From NCBI GenBank assembly GCA_944989445.1, contig CALYLW010000019.1, positions 1 to 64,000 of the forward strand: a DNA stretch of 64,000 bases, read 5' to 3'. Origin of the DNA: Ampullaceana balthica. Lineage: Eukaryota; Mollusca; Gastropoda; Lymnaeidae. Both the position numbers and the translations under genes were made by a program. The stretch's first letter is position 1. The number at the start of each line of letters is the position of its first letter. Below are positions 50,334 to 60,400 of the stretch, in pieces. A model generated the notes under the pieces. The model was given only the letters and a program-made list of their open reading frames with translations. It was not told the DNA's origin and searched no databases.

Positions 50334-50641
50334 ATGCGTGATCACACACTTGAAAACACGCCAAATAACCAGTTCACGTATAGCCCGGGGGATTCGAATG
50401 TTCAAACTGTTTCTTCTCTATTGCAGAGTCGCGTACACCCTGAAGAATGGACCGGAACTCTGCAGGAAGACTTCAGCTTATCTTCCCATCATCTGATCAA
50501 TTTTTCAACGGCCCTGTATCACCCGTGGGGAAGCCAGACCGGAAGCGCCGCGGCCGCCATCTTGTACACCGCCTGGATTTCCGGGGCTAATATGTTTTTA
50601 ATCTTCCTACTCATCACCAACGTCAAACTCCTCAACAGTCG
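50334..50641 (+). CDS. Receptor exon 1 (N-terminus and TM1)
   Basis: Codes for the extracellular N-terminus and TM1. It ends two bases into an Arg codon at a CG|gtacgt donor. The 3' boundary is firm because exon 2 supplies the one missing base. The 5' boundary is not firm. An open frame reaches back to ATGs at 50334 and 50271, but ttcttctctattgcag ending at 50426 is a good acceptor, so true coding may begin at 50427 with an earlier exon elsewhere. Confidence 0.75.
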
Positions 50642-53600
50642 GTACGTTGTTGTAGTTGTTGTTGTTGTAGTTGTTGTAGTTGTTGTTGTTGTTGTTGTTG
50701 CTGCTGATGTGCTATCCAAAAAAGAGATTAGCCTTGTCCATGGATTACTTTGATTGAATTTAAATGGCAAAACATTAGCAATGAGATCATTACTTGTAAA
50801 TACCCCCCCCAACCCCAAATAATGTATTGTCGTTTCCCTGTGATCAAAGTGACTACAAATGCCTGACTCATAAATTGTATCATGATATCTGCTTGTACAT
50901 GTATAATTTGCAGAGCTGTATAAACAGTTTTATATATCTTTTTTTCCCTTATTGCCAAATTTTCTGGTGGATTTTCTAATTAGGTAATACTGTAATCTGA
51001 ATGCATACTGTATATAACGATTAAATAAAACAACAGTTGTTTTTAAATCCATGTCAGTTTTAAGGTTGATGTTTGACCAATTTTGATTTTCCTTTTTTTT
51101 TACCAGTGAATGTCACCTGATCTCATTTCGGGGTGTTTTATATTAAATTTCTCCAGATACCATCTCAAGAATTCATAAAACGCTACAGGAGTTTCCACAA
51201 CACGCGTCTTGCAGCGCCCTCAGCTGCCACTATGCTATCATCCAATGACGGTTTCACAAAATCCGTCAGAAATGTCCATATGAAAGTATAGAATTGTCTC
51301 CTTTTCACAACATGGCGGGAATCTGAAGCGGGCGGGGGTGGGGTGGAGTAGACAGAAACGATTTTTAAAATTTATTTTTTTAAAGCGTTGAGAAAAAAAC
51401 TTGAACTGAGCAAGAATGGCGGGTAATCGGAGACAGCTCCCGTGTTTAGATTATCGTATCTGTCTTCAGCTTGTAATCGTATCTCATCTATTACAGACGC
51501 CCCTTCGATATAGAGGATTATTAATTCCTACATTTATCCATTTTTTGTGTGTGTGTCTAGTCTAGAGTTTTAAATGTTATTAGTGTGTTGGTTTTCCTGG
51601 TTTGATTTAGGCTATCCATTTAACGCCCGAATTCCAGACTGGAAAAACGAGAATTTTTATGTTTGCTCTTGCATACGGAATTAGAAACGGGTTATTTTTT
51701 CCCTATTATGTCTATCTGAGGGCTGTATGAGATTATCTTTGTCTTTGTATTGTATTTCCAATTTGGAATTAATTGCCTTTTGTATTATTAACATTTTGCT
51801 CTTTTTTTTTCCTTTATCCTTAAGTTACTAATTTTAATCTAATTATTTTAAATGTATCTTTTACCCCGCCAACCCCAATCTCCCACACGCCACGCCTTGA
51901 ACAGACAGAACATCGTCATCCTCCACTACGCAGTGTCGGACCTGACGGTGGGCGTCTTCTACTGCCCCCTGACCGCCGACTTCTTCCTGCGGGGGTCATG
52001 GACCCACGGCTGCGGCAGCTTCTTCGTCTGGTTCACCTTTGTGTTCCCGCTGACCTTCTTGACCACTCACTCCGTGCTGCTCATTCTCATCATGCGCGTG
52101 CTGCCTCCGTGTTTCAGGTGGGTCACACAAGTTTCAGGTGGGTCACACAAGTTTCAGGTGGGTCACACAAGTTTCAGGTGGGTCACACAAGTTTCAGGTT
52201 GGTCACACAAGTTTCAGGTGGGTTACACATGTTTCAGGCGGGTTACATGTGTTTCGGGGGGCTCACACACGTTTCAGGTGGGTCACACAAGTTTCAGGTG
52301 GGTTAAAAATGTTTCAGGTGGGTCACACATGTTTCAGTCGGGTTACATGTGTTTCTGGTGGGTCACACATGTTTCAGGTGGGTTACATATGTTTCAGGTG
52401 GGTTACACAAGTTTCAGGTGGGTCACATATGATTCAGGTGTGTTAGAAATGTTTTTGGTGGGCTATAAATGTTTTAGGTGGGTTAAAAATATTTCAAATG
52501 TGTTGAATATTCTAGGTGGTTTTTCAGTGTTTGTGGGTGGATTTTCGAAGTTATGGGCTTAAAAAATTCAGTTGTTTGTTTAAATGTTTAAGGAAAGTGG
52601 CTAATGTTTCATGAAGGTTTTAAATTTTTCAAATGGTTTTAAAAATTTCAAGTTGGTTTTTAAAGTTACAAGTGGGCGCACTTTCAATTGTCATTCACTA
52701 TTTGAGGTGGGAATCGAATGTTTTGGAGATATATTTCATCAGTTTTGATGCTTTCCGTTTTGCACAGAAAAAGTCATAGGTGTTTTTTTTTCTTTTTTTT
52801 TCTTGTTTTTTCGGCTTCCCTAGAATCCACCCCTGACATTGCACATCTCTCCTCCAGGCGATACGGTCTGGTGGTGAAGAACATGGCCAGGAACTGTGTC
52901 TTCTCAGCGTCATTCATCGTCCTGTGGGCCTACTTGGTAGCCATTGTGTCGGCCCTCAGCGCCGGGAGACACGAGAACGTGCACGTGAGTAATCAGAAAC
53001 TTTTTTATGAGGGTTTGGAAGTTTGGAGGCAAAGTTGATGTGATCATAAATTTTATTTTAAAAAAAAACAATTGAGAGAAGGGTGAAACGGAGATTTATT
53101 CATGGTGTATTGAAAATTGATCCCCCCCCCCAACTTTTAAAAATAAGTTATATAAAAAAAATATACATTTATTTTGTAGAACTAAAAAATCTTTGTATAC
53201 TCAAGTAGACTATTCAGCTTATTTACCAAAATGACTACGCAGGTTTTACAAAACATGTAGGCTCTAAGAACAAAGTATTTCAAATTAAGTAAAAAAGGAT
53301 TTGAAATTGTTGATGGAACACGCAAGTTGTTTTTACTTTGTTTGTGTGTGTGTGTGTGACGTGGACAAGATACTTTCAATGAAAAAGAATGGCAGGCCTA
53401 TTGTTAAAACTGATGCCAAATAAAGTGAATGCCCTCTGTAACACCAAGCACAACATTTTACCTTAACAAATATCAGCACCCCACACCCCACCCTACTGCA
53501 CCTGTTATGTTCTGTGTTCTGGGTAGCTGTATGACCAACAAGGACAGTCTAAAGCTCAACACAAGTCCAGCCCCACCAGAACATTCTATCAGTTTGATAT

Positions 53601-56600
53601 GTTCCAACTCTTTAACAATGTCCTTCCACACACAACATCAATCCTATGGCGGATTTAGGGGGGGGGGCCTGATCTGGATAAAGCCAGGGGCCCCCAATGA
53701 TTTAATGGCCCCGAACTTATTATATCGTATCATAAAGGTGGCTGGACCGGGCCCCAAGTGAAATTGCAGCCAGGGGCCCCGTAAAATCTTGATCCGCCCC
53801 TGCATCAATCCTCTGCTCTCTATCAACAACAAAGCCGTCCCTATCTCGCGTTCACTGTATCGCGTCATATCCCCTAACCTTATACGTCATAACTAAAATT
53901 GTGTCAATATAATGCGCAGCGCGCAAGAGACTAGCATTAGCATTCGCCGATCGGGAAAACCCCATAACCTAATAATATTTCCCTGACAGCACCCTTATCC
54001 CTCAAGCCGCAGACAACTAAAAGTAAAATACCGGTACATAAGAGATAGTTGGTCGCCAAATAAAAATAAATTTTTGATTATTTCAATGCTCTAAACAAAA
54101 TTATTACTGAGCACCAGCTTTGATAATTGTGGACATGTTCTGTTGTTTCTGAACGGTTCGGTTCTAAGGAGATTTGTAGCATGTCTACAGATTGGTAATA
54201 TAAGTGTCGCGGGGAGAATGAAAGTCTTGCATAGATAGTGTTAGCACTATAGAAGAAAGCATTCTTTCATTCATTCATTCATTCATGCATTCATTCATTT
54301 ATTCATTCATTCATTCATTCATTCATATTATAAATATACGTCAAATAAGTTAACGAATCTTATGGAATACGCTAACAATATGGAGAAATAAAAAGTTTAT
54401 TCTCCTGAAAAGAATTTTTATAATTGACACAAGGGTGAGCAATTGTTTAGGCTCAGGAGCCAATCTTTGGGGGCTTGTGGCCCGCGGGCCGTAGTTAGGC
54501 CAACACTGGAAGAATGAGAATGGATGTAACCAACCTGTAATGCTCGGGACATTTGGACCCATTCAATCTCATGGACCAGACAAATTTCCTTGCTACATTT
54601 GAATAATCACTTTACCACCCGCTCCTTGTCCCTTTCACACACTCGTCCCACACACTAAAACCTGATCACCTCCCATTCACACACACACACACACTCACAC
54701 GTTGCCCTCACCCCGACACCTGACCAGCGTCCTTACATCTCCAGATTGCCATTGGCCCGGGGGTCGTGTGCAGGGCCCTGGTAGCCACACAGGGAGCTGT
54801 CATCATCAACTTCCTGGTCTACTTCCTGCCGGCGGCCATGTGTCTGCTGCTCCTCCTCGTTGTGGCGGTAAGTGACGCGCGCGAAACTCGAGCTATTTAT
54901 AGAACACACTTCAAGGCTGACATTTGCAGGGCCCAGTTCTTTACGAACTTATTCTTAAAAAGGCCCAATGGCTTAACTGCGCATGTTTTTAACATGAAGA
55001 TTACGTGCTTTGCGAAGCAAAAACAAAAGTACATCTTTTTACAAAATTTGCTTGTTGATTTTTTAAAATTATTATTGTTTAAAAGTATTTTCTGAGCAAA
55101 ATTAAGATCTGATGTAACAAATTATGTTTTTTATTAAACAGATTTAAAATTAAAATAAAAAAACGTTTGTCCCAAAAATCTAAAATATATTATTTTATGT
55201 TGTTAAAAATTATCCTTTTTGTTGTTGCTGTATTCATCAAAGTTAACGAGGTCCAACATTTGAACAAGTTTCTGACATATCATCAAGCTAATCAAAACTA
55301 CGGGCAATTTAAATCAGAAAAAAAAACATGAGCAGTTGCAAGGAGAACAATTAAATGTAACTTAGAATTGCCAACAGGCCTCAGCTTGAATTAAAATTGC
55401 TAGACATGCGTTAATTAAAATTTTAATCTGTAACAAAAGATTTTTAACCGTCTTTCTCACGATCAAAGAAATCCCTTAACGCCGGATAAAGAATAAATGT
55501 GAATTTAGCATTAGCGACCGCGGGGTGAAAATCTCTTTTTAGTGTCTGAACAGTTTCATTGAGACACAAACAACTGTTGTTTACGTAAGTGGGCTGGCAA
55601 GATGCAGACATGGCAACTATTGTTTACATAAGTGGGCTGGCACGATGCAGACATGGCAACTATTGTTTACATAAGTGGGCTGGCAAGATGCAGACACGGC
55701 AACTATTTTACGTATTTATTGTTTTAAAAGGTTGCATTTTATTTTTATTTTTTCTAGGGCTGCGAAAATTAACGATTAATTTCTTGATTAATCGTTAAAA
55801 TTTTTTATCGATTAAAATTATTTTAATCGATAAAAATTCGATTAAAATTAAAGAAAATATTTATAATTTTTTTTAATTAAAAATTATTAATAAATAATTA
55901 ATCAGTAATAATTTATAATAATAATTTATGTATTTATATACGCACAAAATTCTCCCGCGTAATATTATAATTTATTTTATTACTTTACGTGAACCGGCTG
56001 ACGTCAACTAAAAAATGGCTGACAACATCAGCGCAGTTAAATTTAAACATATAACTAGAAAGTTGAGCAAAAATTTTGTTTTTAAGCTAACTGCGGATGG
56101 CAAAGTCGAAGATGGTGAAAAAGTTTACTGTGTTCACTGCCATAAACAATTCTCTTTTAAAGGATCAAATACATCGTTGACGTACCATCAGCACAAACAT
56201 CCGATCAAGTATCAACATATTGTCATAAAATTTAGTTCAAAATATTCTTAATTTTCAATGTCCGTGAGAAATGTTCAGTTTGATGACGTCATAAATTTCT
56301 ATTTTTGGCTTTAATCGAAATTATCGATTAACTAATCGATAATTTTTCATTAGTTAACGATTAAATTTAAATTAATCGATAACAGCCCTATTTTTTCCCC
56401 TAGCCTTTCCCATAATTAAGTTCTGTAAGCTTTAGAACAGAATGAAATTCTTACAGACAGGCAACACAGGAACTCAACGACGCTTAGAACATTTTGATGA
56501 ATTTAAATCAAATGCATGTGCATTGTATGACAAAGTGGACATTACAGCTATATACGCACACAAAGTTTAGATGGTTATTGGCAATTAAAACGTTTGACAT

Positions 56601-57124
56601 TCCCGAATACGCGCAGCTCATTTCATTATTCTAAAATAATGGTGGCATTTTATTTTTGGTGGCATTTTATTTTTAGTACCTTGTTAAAAATAAGTGTCCC
56701 CCCCACCACCCCTCAAATCTTTCAGATCCGCGAGAAGACCATGATGACCACTCCGAGTGTCCAGCTCAACCTGGAAACCAACACGGAGCAGTGCACCGAC
56801 CTCCCCCTCCACGTCCTCGCGCTGCTCACCGTCCTGACCTCGCTGCTGCCCCTCCCGGCGTTCCTCATCACCACGGTCATGGCCAGGGGCGCGTGCTCCT
56901 CGGTCACCTGCTTGGCGTGGCTGCTCCCCCTGGGGACCGTGTCTGACTGGATCCTCTTCGCCAAGTCGGGCGTTGCCCCTGTCGTCGTGTTCATGGCACC
57001 TGACTTCCGGACGGCGGTGATGGGCGCCTTGCATCACTTCCGGCGCGTGCCCACGTCCGACACGCGAGATCTCGTCGCCAACATCGAGGACCCGGAAGAC
57101 GACACGCCCTTCTCGAGCATGTAG
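50334..57124 (+). CDS. Divergent class A seven-transmembrane receptor, five exons
   Basis: Spliced gene with exons 50334(or 50427)-50641, 51905-52117, 52858-52984, 54745-54867 and 56726-57124. All introns are GT-AG, phases match, and the sum from 50427 is 1,077 nt (358 aa plus stop). Numbering from 50427: TM1 about 41-65, TM2 75-95 with SDL (D84, the D2.50 position), C108 at the top of TM3, TM4 around W166, C194 as likely disulfide partner, TM5 205-226 with P214, TM6 252-275, TM7 287-316, amphipathic helix 8 after it. An NFS glycosylation site lies at N25. Microswitches are degenerate: MRV (135-137) at the DRY site, no CWxP in TM6, APVVV at NPxxY. There is no acidic residue at the amine-binding TM3 position, so an amine receptor is unlikely. 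Inferred role: plasma-membrane GPCR, ligand unknown. The start is uncertain: M at 50334 fits accATGc, but a strong acceptor at 50426 allows an unseen upstream exon. Confidence 0.85.
50642..50703 (+). repeat. (GTT)n microsatellite at the start of intron 1
   Basis: GTT/GTA trinucleotide run starting within a few bases of the intron 1 donor (gtacgttgttgtag) and continuing to about 50700. Confidence 0.9.
51478..51843 (-). mobile_element. LINE 3'-end fragment in receptor intron 1
   Basis: Antisense copy of the 3' tail seen beside the RT-bearing LINE at 25841-26950. Shared blocks include a pyrimidine-rich tctattacagacgcc end, a taaatgttattagtgtgttgg block and acgcccgaattcc. No coding sequence is retained, consistent with a 5'-truncated insertion. 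Confidence 0.75.
51905..52117 (+). CDS. Receptor exon 2 (TM2-TM3)
   Basis: Begins after gccttgaacag and restores the Arg codon left open by exon 1. It encodes intracellular loop 1, TM2 with the SDL motif, extracellular loop 1 with its Trp, C108 and TM3. It ends at TTTCAG|gtgggt. The last seven bases of the exon (52111-52117) are the first part of a 20-bp tandem repeat that fills the start of intron 2. The reading frame also stays open far past the donor, to 52562, so failure to splice would not truncate immediately. Confidence 0.88.
52111..52510 (+). repeat. 20-bp tandem array containing copies of the receptor's intron 2 donor
   Basis: About 20 units of gtttcaggtgggtcacacaa. The first unit straddles the exon 2/intron 2 junction. 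Eleven units keep TTTCAG|GTGGGT intact (starting 52111, 52131, 52151, 52171, 52211, 52271, 52291, 52311, 52371, 52391, 52411). Later copies decay progressively toward 52510. Confidence 0.95.
52858..52984 (+). CDS. Receptor exon 3 (TM4)
   Basis: Flanked by tctcctccag and gtgagt. The first base completes the Arg codon from exon 2, and 42 further codons follow, ending in phase 0. It encodes intracellular loop 2 and TM4 with the conserved Trp in the segment FIVLWAYLVAIV. It is clearly more GC-rich than the intronic DNA on either side. Confidence 0.88.
53644..53802. mobile_element. hAT-type MITE, 159 bp, in receptor intron 3
   Basis: Ends ctatggcggatttag and gatccgcccctg. Perfect 8-bp duplication catcaatc at 53636-53643 and 53803-53810. 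A short relative of 33125-33753. Confidence 0.92.
53864..53965 (+). repeat. Dispersed repeat family A, partial copy
   Basis: Contains cgtcataactaaaattgtgt, caatataatgcgcagcgcg and gactagcattagcattcgcc, matching the 5' part of copy 5 at 48385. Confidence 0.6.
54265..54327 (+). repeat. (ATTC)n microsatellite
   Basis: Runs of cattcattcattc with two interruptions. Confidence 0.95.
54430..54515. mobile_element. Possible degenerate hAT-like MITE
   Basis: caagggtgagcaattgttta opposite ttaggccaacactgg gives a weak inverted pairing; cttgtggcccgcgggcc is typical of such elements. No target duplication seen. Confidence 0.4.
54745..54867 (+). CDS. Receptor exon 4 (ECL2-TM5)
   Basis: Exactly 41 codons between ccttacatctccag and gtaagt, phase 0 at both ends. 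It encodes extracellular loop 2 with C194 and TM5 with a central Pro followed by a Leu-rich stretch. Confidence 0.87.
55583..55711 (+). repeat. 43-bp tandem array, 3 copies
   Basis: Unit begins ataagtgggctggcaagatg and ends aactattgtttac. Lies in receptor intron 4. Confidence 0.93.
55755..56389 (+). mobile_element. ZBED-type hAT, internally deleted, in receptor intron 4
   Basis: Ends tagggctgcgaaaattaacg and attaatcgataacagccct. Perfect 8-bp duplication attttttc at 55747-55754 and 56390-56397. Sub-terminal AT palindromes around atcgattaa are abundant at both ends. It keeps one intact open frame for a BED finger. Confidence 0.9.
56015..56251 (+). CDS. BED-type zinc finger protein of a deleted hAT, 78 aa
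   Basis: Intact frame from ATG (context aaaATGg) to stop. Residues about 38-62 carry CVHCHKQFSFKG followed by HQHKHP, the C-x2-C ... H-x4-H-like zinc ligands of a BED finger. The N-terminal 37 residues are basic. In full-length ZBED/hAT transposases this domain binds the element ends; the catalytic and dimerisation regions are absent here. It lies on the same strand as the receptor, within intron 4. It could be a remnant with no stop by chance, or a selfish repressor of its family. Expression is unknown. Confidence 0.6.
   Translation: MADNISAVKFKHITRKLSKNFVFKLTADGKVEDGEKVYCVHCHKQFSFKGSNTSLTYHQHKHPIKYQHIVIKFSSKYS
56726..57124 (+). CDS. Receptor exon 5 (ICL3-TM6-TM7-tail)
   Basis: Starts after caaatctttcag in phase 0 and runs 132 codons to TAG at 57122-57124. 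It encodes a short intracellular loop 3 (about 25 residues), TM6, TM7, helix 8 and an acidic C-terminal tail rich in Asp and Glu. GC content is high (many C-ending codons) against AT-rich surroundings, which supports selection on coding sequence. Confidence 0.9.
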   Translation: MREKTMMTTPSVQLNLETNTEQCTDLPLHVLALLTVLTSLLPLPAFLITTVMARGACSSVTCLAWLLPLGTVSDWILFAKSGVAPVVVFMAPDFRTAVMGALHHFRRVPTSDTRDLVANIEDPEDDTPFSSM

Positions 57125-57430
57125 ACTCGCGTGATGGCACGAGACGGCGTCTTGCCGAGGGAACACCGAGGGCATCAGGGTACAAACGAGCTGTGAGAAT
57201 ATGTGACTTGAGTTGGGGCGGGCGGGGGGGAGGATATCCATGGCCTCAAACAAGTTCCCGGATGCATTCGATTTTTTAATTTTTAAAAACTGAGTTGTGG
57301 AGCTCATCATGATTATACGGTAAACCAAAAAAATGACACACCTCGAGGAAACAAAATAAGAATTATTGAACACATTTTCAAATGGGAAAAATGATTGATT
57401 ATGGCCACGTATGTAAAAAAAAACAATAAT

Positions 57431-57436
57431 AATAAA
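57431..57436 (+). promoter_or_regulatory. Candidate polyadenylation signal
   Basis: AATAAA lies about 307 nt after the receptor stop codon, before the 25-bp array that begins at 57590. It is a candidate only; the hexamer is common in AT-rich DNA. Confidence 0.35.
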
Positions 57437-57589
57437 TTAGTTCTTATGGTTGGTTACATGTTGGAGGAAAAATTTAGATTTTAAAATAGAATGGAACAAA
57501 AAAACGCACCTTTTGCAAAAGATATGTGTAGCTTAGTGTGGTTAACATAAAAGGTACTGTATCGAATTAATGACAAACTAATGTACAAG

Positions 57590-58288
57590 ATAGAGGATGG
57601 TCTCTAGATAGAGAATAGAGGATGGTCTCTAAATACAGAATAGAGGATGGTCTCTATATAGAGAATAGAGGATGGTCTCTAGATACAGATTAGAGGATGG
57701 TCTCTATATAGAGAATAGAGGATGGTCTCTAGATACAGAATAGAGGATGGTCTCTAGATACAGATTAGAGGATGGTCTCTATATAGAAAATAGAGGATGG
57801 TCTCTAGATACAGATTAGAGGATGGTCTCTATATAGAAAATAGAGGATGGTCTCTAGATACAGAATAGAGGATGGTCTCTAGATACAGAATAGAGGATGG
57901 TCTCTAGATACAGATTAGAGGATGGTCTCTATATAGAGAATAGATGATGGTCTCTACATACAGATTAGAGGATGGTCTCTATATATAGAATAGAGGATGG
58001 TCTCTAGATACAGAATAGAGGATGGTCTCTATATATAGAATAGAGGATGGTCTCTATATAGAGAATAGAAGATGGTCCCTAGATAGAGAATAGAAGATGG
58101 TCCCTAGAAAGAGAATAGAAGATAGTCCCTAGATAGAGAATAGAAGATGGTCCCTAGATAGAGAATAGAAGATGGTCCCTAGATAGAGAATATAAGATGG
58201 TACATAGATAGAGAATAGAAGATGGTGCCTAGATAGAGAATAGAGGATGCTCTCTATATAGAAAATAGAAGATGGTACCTAGATAAAG
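57590..58288 (+). repeat. 25-bp tandem array, about 28 copies
   Basis: Unit tagaggatggtctctagata plus cagaa. Sub-types with atata gagaa or agata cagat alternate. The right end shifts to a gatggtcccta type. Begins 465 bp after the receptor stop. Confidence 0.96.
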
Positions 58289-58580
58289 AGCGATGGAGGC
58301 GAATATGGTTTTAAAATATTTCCTTTAACATAAATTATTCACGGGAGAACTATTTTGTACTTCTAATTTTTCCCCCTCTGACAACTCAAGAAATCTGAGT
58401 ATTTTATACTCTATAGTATGCTCGGATCTCCAACAATTTTTGGGTATTTATAAAACAACTCTTAACCAGATACAATAGCAGCAGGCAGTTTTTAGTTGTT
58501 TATATATTCATCTCTTGTACTGGCATTACTTCTTCCACACTTTTTACCTCTTGCTAATCTTTCTGCTGCTCTTATTACTT

Positions 58581-58828
58581 GATTTCTGAATGATATCTGA
58601 ATGATATACGAATGATATCTGAATGATATCTGAATTATATCTGAATGATATCTGAATGATATACGAATGATATCTGAATGATATCTGAATGATATTTGAA
58701 GGATATCTGAATGATATAAGAATGATATACGAATGATATCTGAATGATATAAGAATGATATACGAATGATATCTGAATGATATAAGAATGATATACGAAT
58801 GATATATGAATGATATCTGAATATCTAA
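58581..58828 (+). repeat. 11-bp tandem array, about 22 copies
   Basis: Units gaatgatatct, gaatgatatac and gaatgatataa in mixed order. Reads as Ile/Tyr/Ser-rich antisense frames that are repeat artefacts. Confidence 0.95.
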
Positions 58829-59670
58829 GGATAATAGATACTCCGGCATCTATAGCAGATTGCATTACAACATTTTCAGATATTGATGAAATGGTTCGAT
58901 TAGTCGTAGGTGCCACGTGACCTACACACGTGACCTACACACGTGACACGTGACTTACACGATTAAAGGATTCACCACAGAAAACCACCAGCCGTGACCT
59001 GATCTCAGCCGATGAACCACATTTTATTCCAAACATTGGATCATCATCTGTTCGAATCGCGTCAGAATATGACATCGGAGATCGAACTTCAGTCAGATTC
59101 TGTTGCACGACTTCAGCTTTGTGCCAGCTTGCATTGAAATCAAATTCTTTGAGCATCCACTAATCTCAATAATCTGGCATTATCTTCTGCCAACTACGCT
59201 TACAAACGTATGGCAATGCGAGCGGGAAAACTATCATTCATGCTTTAGAGCGAGTGTTCTGGGGCCTTTACAAAACGGCCCATTTTACAAACTGTGTAAA
59301 TATTTATTCAAAATATATTGACCAAATGTCATTTTTTTCTCCCCATGATGCATTGCGAAACCAAATTCCATAATTTCTGTGAAGGATTAACATACTGACG
59401 TCATGCCACCCACGTTTTCAACAATTCCCTGTAATCATTTTATCAATTTTTTCCTCTTCTCGATGTAGTGATGGTTCATGTAATGCCGACAGCCTTTGTG
59501 TTCATGGGTATTTATTTGAATATTTATTCCAGGATATGTATTGTTTTTAAAGATTCAATTTGTTACGTGTTTATGGATGTGTGTAACAACGGCTGAGAAT
59601 GTGTGACTACTGTTAGATATCATTGTTGTGGAAATAATTTTTTTTATAGATGTGGGCTTAATTTACGATA
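58829..59670. other. No gene seen
   Basis: Includes a short cluster of cacgtgac boxes at 58915-58956 (five within about 40 bp). No exon recognised. Confidence 0.5.
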
Positions 59671-59678
59671 GCGTAGAT

Positions 59679-59869
59679 CAGTGATGGCGAACCTACGGTA
59701 CGCGTGCAGCAGTCGGCACGCAGAGACTCATCAGCCGGCGCGCAACTAAAATAATATTTCCTGAAACAAACCAAATTGCCGGCATTTTGTGTTGGCCCAT
59801 TACCTATAAATAAGTGGGTTTTGATTGGATTGTGGGCACGCGGCCCCAAAAATAGGTTCGCCAACGCTG
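59679..59869. mobile_element. hAT-type MITE, 191 bp
   Basis: Inverted ends cagtgatggcgaaccta and taggttcgccaacgctg. Flanked by gcgtagat (59671-59678) and gcatagat (59870-59877), one mismatch. Confidence 0.9.
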
Positions 59870-59952
59870 GCATAGATTATATGAAAGTCTGGCACATGAT
59901 ATAGAAATTTTGTTTTCATGTTATTGCAAGCACTGGCACTTATTTTTACTGC

Positions 59953-60400
59953 CAGGTACGCACACACTGAGTGACAGTCGCTGATGACGTGTACACACAC
60001 AAAGAGTGCCAGTCGCTGATGACGTGTACACACAGAGATCGAAAGCCGCTGATGACTTGTACACAGAGATTGACAGTCGCGGATTGCGTGTACACTCACG
60101 GAGTGACTGTCGCCGATGACGTGTGTACACACAGAGGTTGACAGTCGCTGATGATGTGTACACACAGAGATTAACAGTCGCGGAGGGCCTGTACAAACAG
60201 AGATTGACAGTCGCTGATGACGTGTACACACAGAGATTGACAGTCACGGATTACCTGTACAAACAGTGATTGACAGTCGCTGATGACGAGTGCACACAGA
60301 GATTGACAGTCACTGATGACGTGTACACATAGAGATTGACAGTCGCGGATTACGTGTACACACAGAGATTGACAGTCGCTGATTACGTGTACACACCAAG
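59953..60400 (+). repeat. 33-bp tandem array, about 13 copies
   Basis: Unit begins acagagattgacagtcgctg and ends atgacgtgtacac. The period equals 11 codons, which explains three long antisense open frames rich in Cys, His and Ser. Confidence 0.95.

Larger units (their letters stand above)
52985..54744 (+). other. Receptor intron 3
   Basis: Holds a short (GT)n (53340-53360), a hAT MITE (53644-53802), a partial family A repeat (53864-53965), an ATTC microsatellite (54265-54327) and a degenerate hAT-like block near 54430-54515. No additional exon recognised. Confidence 0.7.

Noticed and set aside
56684..57373. 229-codon antisense frame over receptor exon 5
   Set aside because: Shadow of the GC-rich sense exon, which has splice sites, TM6, TM7 and a consistent frame.
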